DNA of 64,000 nt, taken from contig JASANE010018279.1 in NCBI GenBank assembly GCA_030248225.1, positions 1 through 64,000 on the forward strand, read 5' to 3'. This document shows positions 48,933-61,329 of this stretch, one piece after another (the first letter of the stretch is position 1; every line of letters begins with the position of its first letter). The notes below the pieces were generated by a model. It saw only the letters and a list, made by a program, of their open reading frames with translations, ran no database searches and was not told the DNA's origin. This DNA comes from Trileptium ribeirensis (taxonomy: Eukaryota; Nematoda; Enoplea; Enoplida; Thoracostomopsidae). The translations under genes were made by a program, and so were the position numbers.

Positions 48933-51900
48933 AGTTAGTGTTGGTGGGACAAGTGACACAGGATTTTTCCCAAATAGAATGTGGGTGTTGGATTATAACT
49001 GCCAAGCCCCCTAAGCGTATAATTTCTCCGGCCTGTGAATTGGACAACCCCTACGCGAGGCTTGCGCGAAGACCTAGTTCCGGTAACTAGTTCCCACACT
49101 AGAGTATGTTAACAGTGTCACAGCCTTTGACGATAGAGCAGCCCATGTTGTGGTAGCCTGGTTACCAACCGGTGGTGAAACGGTGCCGGAAAGGTAGAAA
49201 GACCAATCCCACCTAGAGGTCCCCGTTTAGGAAATGGGCTGCCCATTTTGTGGTCTGCCATTACCCTATACTAGGTCTTACTTTGCCTAGTAATCCCGCC
49301 TTCTCGGCAGGATCCAGAAAAGCAGGAACAACGTCCTGCTCAGCCATTCGGTGGTTTCAGTATGAAAATACATTGCTAACAGGTATATATGGGCTGAAAA
49401 TTATATGTATGCATAAATATATAGGTATTGCTACATCGTGGGATCACGATTTATGTCAAAGAAAAGTGCAGTGCTGGCAAAGATTCGGTAAACCAAATAT
49501 TCGCAACGCAGTATATTTCAAACAATAAAAAAACTAGCATAATAACGATAACTAATGATATCCAAAAAATACTAGCAACTTATATTTATTGTTAATAAGT
49601 TAGAATTAATAATTAATAAAAGTTAATTATAATAAAGAGATAGAATAATAAAATAGTAATAACACGATAACTATAGCAAAATAATGTAAGAAAACCACAA
49701 CATGAATTAACGAGGAAAAAGACAACATATATGAAAACACAACGATAACTCCTTATCGTCTCGCCACACACAACACAACATATCAACTAAGAATACAGCA
49801 CAATAATAATCGTTGTCAGGACAACAGCCATTGCGGTAGCTATCCTACGTCCAAGTAAATTATTAGTTAGCTAAATTTATTCATTAATAATTTTAAAAAC
49901 TATTTTATTATTATTAAATTTTAATATATTTTCAAGGAAATTCTATGTAGTTTTAAGGTTGGAAAAAGAGTTATTTAGAGGTAGGTTACGGGATTTGAGT
50001 AAGTTCCTAGATGGGCAGGGCTCATTAGAACCCTGTTTAACAATTTTAGGAATTTAAGAAATCGTACACAATTAGGAAAAGTTAAATATCGGGGTATTTG
50101 GATTAGGGAATAATAATAGAAATTAAGAGAGTCCAAAAGTCAAAGATAATGGAATAATAATGAGATCAGGCTGTCCCAGCCCCGGAAAAATATGAAATAT
50201 ACCCCGGTAGTAAGGTAGAGTTTAAGAGAATTTGGAAACTTGTAATAGATTTGATATTGAAATGAAAATGTTGGATTTTGTTAAATTTTGGTTTCAGACC
50301 AATTTTGAAGAATAATATATATAAACTGAGGAGGAAATAAAGATTTCTATATGAACTTTGGGTAAGTATCACCTCACCGAAGATGATATAAGATTCACTT
50401 CCCCTGGAAGAAGAGATATTCCCTTGGGGATGGAGGTATAAATTGTGAACAAATTGGTTATTTATGTAAAAATATTGGAATGGTTGAATTTTGATTCTGC
50501 ATTAGGGTTAGGGAGTAATATAGCTGAAATAAGGAGAAATAGAGGTCTCCATACTAGAAATGATGGAAAATCCCCTTGTGGAAAAGAATATAGGAGTCAC
50601 CCCGGTGGGAGAATAAATATCCTCCCTGGGGAGGTATATAAATTGTTTTAATTTCAGCGATAAGGTCCAAACTAATCAAATATAGTCTCCTAGGGAGGAA
50701 AAATACAAGATTGGACCTGCCCAAAAGTTGACATCCCCAGATCTGACTCCTCAACGTCCCTGTTGATCTAGTGAGCAGGTTAAGCTTGTATCTAACGTTT
50801 TCATTTCCAAATGAAGAGGTCAGGAATTTAGTAGATTATCTTACATTTGCCTAGTTATTGCCGATTTATATTAACATCATTTATGCAAAATATTATCAAA
50901 ATACGTATACACAACATGTTATGGTAGCAAAATATAATACTGAGCAAAATGGCATACACCGTACGTAATTATGACTTTATAAAGAAGCATAAAGAAGAAT
51001 AAAGAAGCACTAAATATAAAACTAATACAAAACAAATTAAATAGGTGGAAAGTTTCAATTTGCGATTTTTTGAAAACCCTTATTAAAGAAAATATTATTC
51101 ACAGAGCTATTTTGTAATAAAATCTTATTAACCAAAAGTTAATAGTGTGGGTTTTCTAAGCCGAAGTAATGAACCTAAATTATATCCCAACGGCATTTTA
51201 CCGTTATTATGGCTCTGGGATTCAGCAGCTGAACTGATATATTGGTAACAGGCAAGATTACGCTATAACATATTATAATATATTATGCTAACAAAACTAT
51301 GTAAAGGAATAAGCCACAAAATATAACACATCCCTGCGTTTAAAGCACAACATAACAACGTTGAGGTAGGTGAAAACGGGAATTTATGATAGCAACGTAA
51401 TTAATTTTATATTTGCCCAATAAGTAACATTTGAAGAAAGTCACAATTTTAAAATTTAATGCAATAAATGAAATATGATGTGTTTGAAAAAGTCTAAATG
51501 TTGGTTTTCCTGTTGAGTTGAGTTTTTATAATTTTAGGCGAACAATTAGCTATTTATTCTTAAAGCGTGACCGGGTGCCTAGCTTTATTTAATCTAAAAT
51601 AGAGGAGAGATTTTTGTGATTCTCTTACAGTGGAAGTAAAATCCAAGTGAAATCAGTTGTAAAATTGGTTTTGAAATGTTTTTGCGTGAGTCTGATACAT
51701 ATATTTTTGTATTCCAAGAACGAGCATATTAGCATCACTATATGATCACCAGGTAATATATCAGATATGTAAAAAACATAGGCACTGCACTATGTCGGAC
51801 AAAAATATAAATTTGGTTCATCAAAACTAAAGGTACAAGTGTTTTTATTTTCTTCATTCTTCTTTCGACAATAGAAATAAAATGTCATTGTTACATTGTT

Positions 51901-51981
51901 CAGAATCCATAAAAATTGTAAATTGCCAATGAATGTCATTGTTTCGACAAAAAGTCAATTCGAAGTTGTGACGATCGACGA
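48933..51981. other. No gene recognised; short direct repeat near 49.2 kb
   Basis: GCCCATGTTGTGG (49141) and GCCCATTTTGTGG (49241) with similar following bases form a degenerate direct repeat 100 bp apart. 49.5-51.9 kb is very AT-rich. No coding frame is convincing. Confidence 0.4.
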
Positions 51982-52015
51982 TTGCGCATTATTATTTCTA
52001 TTAAAATGGCAATGT

Positions 52016-53256
52016 TTATTGATGGATGTACGTGTCGAATTCAGCGACCGGCATTTCCGATAACGCGCCATCAAGCGATGCGAATATACCGAATTCACCT
52101 TGGTCGATGCGTCGACGGTGTTCCTGCAAATACCCAATCGGTCGCAGACAGTGTTCAGGAGCCAAGTAGGGTGGTGCGCCCAAATCTGGCGAACAGGATC
52201 GATATCCTTGAAACATACGACGCATACGGTTATCTGCGCAGTCGACTTGAGCTGCGAAAAAGCGATGGAATTGGCGTCGATGTTGTGCCCATATTGGTTC
52301 CAAGCGCGCGCAACGGCGATTCGCAGTGTTTAACCAACGATTTCGTTCCGGGTGTTGGCTCATCACTGGATCTTGCATTAAACGAACTTGGGTATCCAGC
52401 CTCTCCAAAGTGCTGCGTACGGTTCCAACGTATTCCTTGTATCCGGCCCAAATCGCTTGGGGCATTCTATAGGTTTTCGCCGAATACATGACCCTTTGAC
52501 ATTTTGACGTTCAAACGCTGCCATTTGCCGATTCATTTCCGTAAATTGAAGAGCAACAGAACAGGAAATGGCGTGCAGCTCATGATTTCCGTGATGTTTA
52601 GCGTTTTATGATAGAAGTTGAAACGGATGCGACTCGTTAACGCATGCAAAATAACGTATAAAATGTTACTGGCTCCTTCCTGGATTGGTCAGTTTCGTTC
52701 GGAAATACTGGTACGCCGTGAGTCCGATTCGTTCAATCACTTGAACGAAATCCACCGTTTTTACAGGTTGTTGCAGTTCACCTATTATCTGATAAGAATG
52801 TACTCGCAGTTGGCCCAAATACGTGTCTTCCAGTCGAACGAAAGCATTAGGTGTGTAAGTTGGTCGCCATTGTAACAAATGCGGTAGCAATGGTGCAGGT
52901 TGCAGCTCTTCAGAGCCAGGTTGATTATCGTAATCTGCTAACTAAGTGGTATCTTCCATTGCAACTTGGCTCTCTTCCGCGGAGGAATCCGCATCGATCG
53001 AGATTACTTGGACGCTGTCGTCCAAAGATTGAGGTCTTCTCGAAGTAGAAGGGTGATGGAACCTACGTATGTGGCCTTGCTCCGATTTGCGTCGTTGTTC
53101 GTTCAGAAACCGTATTTCCGATGGTTTCATGCAATTGTTGCAGTGTACGCTTTGTTTAAAATGGTTGGGTTTCTCGCGACAGCCGTGAACCTCCATGCGA
53201 CGTAGACTGTAGCTTAGGCGTGCAAATAGGTTGTTGCCGTGCCTCCACTCGTGCAA
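52016..53256 (-). pseudogene. C-terminal part of the exonuclease-linked ORF chain, function unknown
   Basis: Three successive minus-strand frames. 53256-52942 has a CREK...CNNCMK cysteine group and an acidic end (DADSSAEESQVAMED). After an in-frame TAG (52942-52944) the same frame continues to 52666. 52489-52016 is a 157-codon frame rich in Arg, Gln and Trp with several Cys. I recognise no domain. Orientation and codon-like base composition match the frames upstream, so this is probably the 3' part of the same decayed gene or polyprotein. Confidence 0.45.
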
Positions 53257-54294
53257 GGATTAGTTCCGCTTGTTCCCTGGGGTTCCATTCGTCTACCTAC
53301 TATAGCTGCATCCGGATGCGGTTGTTGTTTACGTGGCGTTGGTTGTGTCGTTCCAGTAGATGTGGAGATATTCATAGATTCGGACGAAGACACATGTAGT
53401 CGTTTGATATCATGAGACCGTCTTTCGATCTTACATTCCACTTCCGCGAGTGTATTGCCAAATTGTACAGGCATATCCGCGGTCGTTGGCCGCGCTTGCA
53501 AATTAGCAATCTACACTGTTTGTTCGCGAACTCGTTGCTCCAACGTGGTTATTTGATGGCTACGTTGCTGTACGCTCTCCTGCATTGCTTGAGTTTGTTG
53601 TTGCAATCGTGTTACTTTTTGTTGAGCATGCATTTTTGTTGTTTGCGTGTTATCTAACGATTGCTGCAATTCTACGATTCGTCGTTCATTCACAGCATTG
53701 CCTTGCTGCAACTACACCAATTTCGCTTGAACACGGATCGTTTGGTCTTCTTTCCTTCGACATATAGTCGGCACTGTTCGAATAGCATTGTCAGGCATCG
53801 TCCATCCGGTTGGTCGCGTGCAATCGGACATATCCGCCTGCAGTCGGAATCTCGCGAACCCTCGTTGTCGGCGCTCCCGACATGTTCGACTGATTGGTAT
53901 GTCGATATTATCGATTTCAGTAGTCCCAGCGTGAATTTCCGGATGACCGTCATCGTTCATCTTTCGTTGAATGGGAATCGATAATTCCAATGCCGTTGAA
54001 CATGCGGTGTGGTAATCCTGATTGTTACGGCAGTCCGTAGTAGCATGATCCGGGCACAGTAATTTGTGACAGAACGTGCATTGTACGTACGATACAGCCA
54101 CACAGATGCCACGAAGCACGTGCTTGGCTTTACTCCAGATCCATCGTCCAGATTACGCAATGACCAATGGCCGTAGTTTGACTATGACATCCATGTTCCG
54201 TAATGTGTCCGCGACAAAAGCTTAGATGACAATGTACACAGCAGAACATAGACATTCTGCGACAAGTTACCGTTTTGGCATCGTTCATTGGTCT
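53214..54294 (-). pseudogene. Tandem Cys/His fingers followed by a coiled coil
   Basis: Two finger-like units follow each other. The first, just after the TAG at 54295, reads FCCVHCHLSFCRGHITEHGC. The second, one frame over, reads QCTFCHKLLCPDHATTDC. Both fit C-x2-C-x4-C-x2-H plus a further His/Cys, reminiscent of AN1 or B-box fingers, though shorter. An acidic and basic region follows. After an in-frame TAG (53712-53714) the same frame enters a ~65-residue Gln-rich coiled coil (QQSLDNTQTTKMHAQQKV), passes another TAG (53511-53513) and ends in a Ser/Thr/Pro segment at 53214. RNA, DNA or protein binding is possible. Confidence 0.5.
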
Positions 54295-54969
54295 CTAGTG
54301 GCCAAACTGTTGTCGTCGAATAACAAACAATGGTTCTTTTTGTCTCATGTCGCCAATGAAATCTTGCAATCCATTTCGTTGACTGTGCGAATTGTCGATG
54401 GCCAACGGACCAAAAGTAGTAGTTTCTGCAGTTGCTTTACCGTATGGTTCCACGATGTGTTCTGGCGTTACGATGTCGATGATATCGGGCTGCATTTCTA
54501 ACGTCGGTGTAATTTGTGCAGCCGGAAACCCAAGATTGCTGGAAGCCATCGGTACCATTGCATACGGAACCGTGTTAACTTCCAGCGTGACTGTAGGCAA
54601 AGCTTCTACCATGGTAACTGCAAAGCCGAAAAGTAAGCAGCCGAAGCACTTGGTGGTGCCCATTTAGAAGCCATTGGTAAACCCGTTGCTTGCATCGGAT
54701 TCACCCAAGTATTAGCTAGCGGCGAAACTGTAAACACGAAAGTACCTAATGGTAATACCATTTGGGGTACCGACACAGCAAATGCACTTGGCAACAACGG
54801 TGACTGTCCAGATGATACTTGTTGCTTGCATCGGATTCACCCAAGTATTAGTTAGCGGCGAAACTGTAAACACGAAAGTACCTAATGGTAATACCATTTG
54901 GGGTACCGACACAGCAAATGCACTTGCCAATAACGGCGACTGTCCAGATGATACTTGTGGTGTTTCCAA
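54295..54969 (-). pseudogene. Val/Pro/Thr-rich segment containing a tandem duplication
   Basis: Minus-strand frames here contain a hydrophobic, proline-rich peptide (MVLPLGTFVFTVSPL) that occurs twice because of a 136-bp tandem duplication, followed by a 123-codon frame (54663-54295) with an acidic, Pro/Thr-rich sequence. That frame ends in a TAG directly ahead of the first Cys/His finger in the same frame. Plus-strand frames over the same bases (up to 127 codons) look like shadows. Function unknown. Confidence 0.4.
54685..54956. repeat. 136-bp tandem duplication
   Basis: Two head-to-tail copies, 54685-54820 and 54821-54956, differ at only a few positions (for example TTAGCTAGC against TTAGTTAGC). 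136 is not a multiple of three, so the duplication also shifts the reading frame. Confidence 0.9.
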
Positions 54970-55610
54970 AGTGTGGCTCTGCTGTATTTGCTGGTTGTAT
55001 GCAGTCCTGATAAATTCGTTGGGGTGGCGTAGCCGGGCGCTGAGCCGCCCGTTGGCAATATATGCAGTTGATATTCCGCCGATAACTCGTCCGTGTCAAG
55101 CCAACGATCAATATAAGCTGGAGTATCCATGACGGTAGATGGTGTCACCACAGTATTTTCCGATGATATAATATGACCACCTATTGAGGTACAATCTCCG
55201 GTATTGTTTGGCCTGTAGCTTCGCTGACGATTGGTGGTTGGTCGGAAATGCTCACTGCTGCGCAGTTGTCTACTCCCGATTACCGTATTGTCGAATTCGT
55301 TATTGCTTTGCGATACCGTTGACAAAGTGCCAGGGGGATGTACTGTCTGGCTATCGGTGCTAGGTTGTCGTCTGCTTACTGAAGTTGTTTCCCAAAGTGG
55401 TTGAGAAACCGGTAATTCCGGTCGTGTCGGTTCTTCTGCAGTTGACGTAACGATAACGGCCTGGTCTTCATGTTCCATCACTTCATCCACTATTTCTAGG
55501 TCCGGACTCGATTCCTCCGAAAAAGTCGTTCGTTATTCCCTCTGTCGCTTCATCTCTCGTTGCTCCTCAACATGATGCCCATAATCCGAGAGTATTACCG
55601 GTGTTAGGCT
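54882..55610 (-). pseudogene. Ser/Thr/Pro-rich linker downstream of the exonuclease
   Basis: The frame is the same as the exonuclease C-terminal frame after the TAG at 55611 and passes a TAA at 55533. It reads EEQREMKRQRE, then an acidic start (MDEVMEHEDQ), then a long low-complexity region rich in Ser, Thr, Pro and Asn. No domain is recognised. It looks like a disordered linker between the exonuclease and the finger region. Confidence 0.4.
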
Positions 55611-57078
55611 CTAGCGTCGTTGATCCTCAGTTACACATTGTCTTACCAACTCACCGATAATTCTGCTTCCTTCGGCTGTCAACCGAACACCTTGCAGATT
55701 AATATCGGGTCGCGGTAGCTCCCATGCGCGTTGATACTTCGGACGTACACTAGTCCAACGGGTACGATCCGACGTATCCAATGCGATATACATACGTGTG
55801 AAGTCGAATTCGTCTGGATCACGAACATAAATCATTGGATAGGGATGATGACAACAAAAGTCACGACAAGTTCGTTGACATAGCTCGAAATATTTCGGCA
55901 TGAAGTCGTATTCAATGCTCGGATACTTGCTCGCTTTTTGGAAATCAAATTCAATCTGCGGAACTTCAGGATAATGCGTCGGCAAAAATGTCCATAGCAA
56001 TTCCTTCATCCATTCTTGTACATCATCGACCGTTTTTATTCCGTCATCTATCGTGGATGGCTCTTCTGCAGACATGATTGCAAGGTCGGGTACCAGTGCA
56101 TCCATCGCTGCATAAATGATGAAATCCCGGTGTGGAACTCGTTTCCGTGGAGCTATCAGCCTGTACTCCGTTACATTCTTTTTATATTCCTTAGGCGGTA
56201 GTGGAAAATAATCGTGGATGGTATCACCAAATGCTCGTATTATTCTAATAATACGAGCATTTGGTGATACTATCCACGATTATTTTCCACCATGACGTCA
56301 TAGCAGGCCGTTCTTGATACAGTGTCTGTCGAAATTGTTCATCTAGTCGGTTGCTTTTAGGTGCATACTGCTCTTGTTGATATTCCATTTTCAACGCCTG
56401 CAAATCGAGCCAGTGGTCTGTTTGGAGTGGCGGTTTATCGCGTAAAACTTCGAGACGCGTCAAATAATGCCGATCACAATGGCCAGCCCACGTAATGATG
56501 TAGAGCTTGCGGTCTTCCAGAACCTCACGTAGAATATTCGGCATTGTGCGATAGAACGCGATAAGTCGATAAAGACGACTAGGCCTTCCTGTGTCGCTAG
56601 CTGGATCGTTGCCGCGAAGTTTTGTTTAACTCCAAGATGGGTCATATTTCGAACGTTAAACTAGGATTCGGACAAAAACGGTGCCACACGGCCGTAGCGG
56701 GTGTGTCGCGAATAACGATGACCTAACGTTACTCCAATGCTAACCGCATCACCGTTTAACAAATCCCGAGCATTATCGTCTTTCAGCCATTGAGGTGATT
56801 GAAAAACTTCACTATCCAAGCCGATAATGTTCCAACTCGATTCCCCCAATAACTCTAGTGCCATTTCTAACTGGTTTTGTTCGTACACAGATCACCATTC
56901 GTGCTAATCCCAGTTGGCGGTATAAAAGACGCACGCAAGCGATGATCTCATTCTGGCTTTTGGTTCGCTCTGCGATCGTCGCATCAACGAGTTCCGGTAT
57001 TCTAGAACAATACGAATCCATTGTTATGACCATTATATCAATCTTCAGAAAACCATCATGAATATATAATTTTTTCAA
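55611..57078 (-). pseudogene. DEDD-type 3'-5' exonuclease domain protein, broken
   Basis: The start is at 57078. The three exonuclease motifs appear in order. Exo I is IIGLDSE (Asp codon near 56816). A strand pair IQLATQEGLVVFIDL is typical of the WRN/RNase D/EXD fold. Exo II is in ITWAGHCDRHYL (Asp near 56475). Exo III is IIYAAMDALVPDL (Tyr 56114, Asp 56102). The DEDDy family cleaves DNA or RNA from the 3' end. The spacing between motifs is longer than usual. Breaks: a frameshift near 56885, a TAG at 56661, a frame change near 56550, and a 90-bp palindrome (56201-56290) between Exo II and III that brings a premature stop. It lies about 290 bases downstream of element D; integrase remains lie beyond D in the same orientation, which suggests a retroelement accessory gene. 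Confidence 0.6.
56201..56290. repeat. 90-bp near-perfect palindrome inside the exonuclease gene
   Basis: The 44-base arms (56201-56244 and 56247-56290) are reverse complements with a single mismatch (56220/56271), with CT at the centre. One arm is exonuclease coding sequence and the other is its inverted copy. It breaks the frame. Confidence 0.95.
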
Positions 57079-57408
57079 TGTGTATATACAATAAACAATT
57101 TAGCATAAAAACATTTAGGTATAAGATTTTCTATCTATACAAATAATTTCAAAGCTTTGACATATTTTGTTTATACAGCCAGAAGGTATAAATTAAAAGG
57201 AATTTGCCATTTACTGTTGGAAGATATAATAAGAAATATACTGTTCTCCAAGTTCCAGAATTTATCATAGTAAAGATAATTGATTAAAGAATACGCGTTT
57301 TATAGTTGCTATATCTTGTCAGAAAATTTGCCAACAAAATTTGACTTAAAAATTTTCATACTAATTGCTGATTCACAGAATAATACGCCCATCTACTAGA
57401 AAATTTTT

Positions 57409-57566
57409 GTTACATACGACATGTCGTACGTAGTGGTGTTACATACGACGTGTTGTATGTAACCCTTGTTACACACGACATGTCGTATGTAACCAATGTT
57501 ACATACGACATGTCGTATGTAACCAATGTTACATACGACATATCGTATGTAACACTGGTACATATA
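57409..57566. repeat. Left palindromic array of element D
   Basis: Five copies of a 26-bp perfect or near-perfect palindrome made of GTTACATACGACA and its reverse complement, separated by a few bases such as CCAAT. Confidence 0.9.
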
Positions 57567-57570
57567 ACTC

Positions 57571-59290
57571 TACTCCAGTTTGATATTAATGCCCCCTCTA
57601 CTTTGATATTAGTGCCTCTTCCAGCTTGTTATTGGCCCCCCTCCAGTTTAATATTGGTGCCACCCTCCAGTTTGATATTGCTGCCCTCCAGTTTGATACT
57701 GATGCACCGCTCCATTGTGATATTGGTGCCCTATCCGTTTTGAACTTATTGCACGCTCCTGTTTGATATTGGTACCCGCTCCTGTTTGATATTGGTGCCC
57801 GCTCCTGTTTGATATTGGTGCCTCCTCCGGTTTGATAGTGGTGCCCCCAAAAAGTTTGATATTGGTGCCCCCTACAGTTTGATATTGGTGTCTCCTCCAG
57901 TTTGATATTGGTGCCCCTTTCCAATTTGGTAGTGGTGTTCCCCTCCAGCTTGACATTGGAACCCCCTCCAGTTTGATATCGGTGCCTCCATCCAGTTTTA
58001 TATTGGTGCCCCCTCTAGTTTGATATTGGTGCCCTTTCAGTGTGATATTGGTGCCCCCTCCAGTTCGATATTGGTGCTCCCCTGCAGTTTGATATAGGTG
58101 CCCCATCCAGTTTGATATTGGTGTTTCCCTCAAGTTTGATATTGGTGCCCCTACAGTTTGATATTGGTGCCCCTTTCCAATTTGGTAGTGGTGTTCCCCT
58201 CCAGCTTGACATTGGAACCCCCTCCAGTTTGATATCGGTGCCTCCATCCAGTTTTATATTGGTGCCCTCCTCTAGTTTGATATTGGTGCCCCTTTCAGTG
58301 TGATATTGGTGCCCCCTCCAGTTCGATATTGGTGCTCCCCTGCAGTTTGATATAGGTGCCCCCATCTAGTTTGATATTGGTGTTTCCCTCAAGTTTGATA
58401 TTGGTGCCCCCGCTTTGTCAATAGTGGTGCCCCCATTCAGTTTGATACTGGTGCCCCTACAGTTTCATATTGGTGCCATTTTCAGTTTGAAATTGGTGCC
58501 CACCCTCTAGTTTGATATTGGTGATCCTCTCCAGTTTGATATTTATGCCCCTGTAGTTTGATATTGGTGTTTCCCTCCAGTTTAATACTGGTGCCTCCTC
58601 CAGGTCGATAGTGGTGACCACCTTCAGTTTGATATTGGTGCCCTCTTCAGTTTCATATTGGTACCCCTACAGTTTCATATTGGTGCCCTTCAAGCTTAAT
58701 ATTGGTGCCCTCTCCGGCTGAATATTGGTCACGCTTTAGTTTGATACTGGTGACCCCTCCAGTTTGATGTTGGTTCCACCTCCAGTTTGATATTGGTGTT
58801 CCCTCCAGTTTGGTATTGGGGCCACTCCAGATTGATATAGGTGCCCCCCAGTTTAATATTGGTGCCCCCCCAGATTGATATTGCTGCCCCCCTCCACATT
58901 GATATTGTTGCTCCCTTCAGTTTGATATTGGTGCGTCCCTCTAGTTTAATATTGGTGCCCCCCTCAAGTTCGATACTGGTGCCGCCCTCTAGTTTGACAT
59001 TGGTGCCCCCCTTCCAGTTTGGTATTGGTGCCCCTACAGCTTGACATTGCTACTCCCTCCAGTTTGTATTCATGCCCTTCGCCAGCTGGCTATTGGTCAC
59101 CCTCCAGTTTAACATTGGTGCCCCCTCCAGCTTGGTATTGATGCCCCCTCCAGTTTGATATTGGAGCCCCTGCAGTTCGATATTGGTACCCACTCCAGCT
59201 TGATATTGGTCCCCCTCCAGTTTGATATTGGTGCCCTCACCAGTTCGATACTGGTGCACCCTCCAGTTTGGTATTACTGCCCCCTCCAAG
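57571..59290. repeat. ~22-23-bp minisatellite, forward block
   Basis: Roughly 75 diverged copies of a unit near GGTGCCCCCTCCAGTTTGAT+ATT. A 256-bp stretch is duplicated as a block: the segment starting at 57911 recurs at 58167 with the same variant units. This indicates recent unequal exchange. Long frames across it are repeat artefacts. Confidence 0.9.
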
Positions 59291-61035
59291 GAAAATACTT
59301 AGTTGGCATCTGGTTCATGACCAGCATACTGTTGTAATGTTGTGGACATGGTAATTTAATAGACGAAAACTACTGTGAACATCGCACATTGTAATATTTA
59401 ATTTTAATTGCCGGGCTACGGTTGATCTTGAAAACACCCTTGCACCGCAGCTAGAGTTAGAAGAAATATAGCCGCATAACTGCCATCAGATAGCAATAAA
59501 CTTGATCGGCGATTGAGTTTAAACTACAATAGTCACCGCAGTACGTATGTCCATGCATGACTGTAATTCAAGTGCACTGGGTTATTTACACCTGTTACCC
59601 AATTAGAAATATCCTAACGGATCAACACGTTTATATGTCGGTCGGCCATTCGGTTCTGCTATAACTTGTTGTTCACACATTTTTACAGGTTTTTGAGTAA
59701 TACCCATTTTTTGGTAAAAAATTTTTGCTGCCGCAACAACCATATAAATAAAAATTGCTCATTTATAAAGTCATTATACCTGTAATGGTGACCAGAACGC
59801 GTTTTTGGCTGAACAACTTATTACAATTTTTTAACTAAAATTATTAATACAAATGTGGAATTCATATGTAGCACTTGGAAGCCAACAATATTTGATTTGT
59901 CACAAAATTTATGAGAATCGCCTGTTTTCATGTGAAATTAATCCGAAAGATTACCCGGCAACACACGGCTTAAACCATAACACTAAAATCTTTGCGGTAC
60001 CCAGCACCATATCTAAAAGGAGTCAATCATAACAGAATATTTCCATGTAAAATATTGTAATTCCCTTAACGTTTTCATTACATACATTAACGATTTATTA
60101 TGGAATTTTAATTACATATTTTTATTAATATTCTGAAATTATTTCATAGAAATGGTAGTATTTGTGAAATTGTATTATCGACATACTCCGAATTGTCGGT
60201 GAATTGTCATTAAACTCGCTTTTCTAAACTTTTATTTAACAAACATAGAGACACCAAGTGTTTATACAACAACGTGGCGACTCTAATGCATTGAATGTCA
60301 GAAATAACACACGTATAATTAAAGATGGATACCAACTGCTAGTGCAGTTGTGATTGTGCAAACAATGAATAATATACACAGAAATTTGTTAGCGAAATGA
60401 ATACAAACTGGATGCATATAACTCAACAAAGAATTCTGAATGTCGTAGATGTCACTGTTTGTAACCCTGTCAACTGGGAAAAAACTACTGGTTAACGTAA
60501 ATATTGCGGTGCACTAAAGTGCATTTCATGGTATTGTAATTTAACAAAACCACAGCTGATGGCAGACGTTTAACCTCAGTGAGTTATTATTATAAAGAAA
60601 CAAACCTTAGCTACTAAAAATTAAGAGTATACATTGAAAAATACCGCCATTATTAATTAACTTAACGTGACACTGGTTTAAGAGTTAGTTTTCACCAAAT
60701 AGCATCTACGTATGGTAATACACAGATAGCATGATTAAAAATATATGTCATACTGATACTTTTTGAGCCCCATCCACTTATGAAGGAGTCACAAGAGCCC
60801 AATATTTCGTTCGGGCGCAAGAACCGGCGAGCATCTAGCGTTAACATAATAACGTGGCGAATTCTGAAACTCATTATTACGGATCTTGGATATCAAAGCA
60901 GTGATCGTATCATAAGTAAGTGTGAATGAGTATGGAGCAAACTATTCTTATTTTAGGACCACCAACGTTGTACGGTTGGGGATTATGACTTTGTCAAAGT
61001 ATATATGCTACGCTACCATAACGGCAATTGGAAGG
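59291..61035. other. AT-rich interior of element D, no gene
   Basis: No frame above about 60 codons. I see no transposase motif. Confidence 0.5.
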
Positions 61036-61250
61036 CGTACCAATATCAATATGGAGGGAAACACCAATATCAAACTAGAGGGACGCACCAAGATCAAATT
61101 GGAGGGGCACCAATATCAAACTGGAGGGGGCACCAATATCAAGCTGCAGGGGGCCACAATATCAAACTGGAGGGGCACCAGTGTCAAACTGCAGGGGTGC
61201 CAATAACAAACTGGCGAGAGACAACAATATGAAACTGGAGGGGCATGACT
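61036..61250. repeat. Minisatellite, inverted block
   Basis: About nine units of CACCAATATCAAACTGGAGG, the reverse complement of the forward block's unit. The two blocks face each other across the AT-rich interior. Confidence 0.9.
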
Positions 61251-61329
61251 ATCATATGAGTTTTTAGAAGACCTATTGGACCAGAAGTATGTCAAAACGA
61301 TCTTACATATCTCTATAACCTATCAAAAT

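Noticed and set aside
51982..52491. 169-codon plus-strand frame
   Set aside because: It is opposed by a 157-codon minus-strand frame that fits the orientation of the adjacent decayed gene; neither has a known domain.
54392..55132. Plus-strand frames of 91-127 codons
   Set aside because: They cross the 136-bp tandem duplication and oppose the minus-strand chain, which has consistent orientation and motifs.
57648..58365. Minus-strand frames of 108-199 codons with repeated HQYQTGG-type peptides
   Set aside because: They are translations of the 22-23-bp minisatellite; frames stay open because the unit lacks stops.
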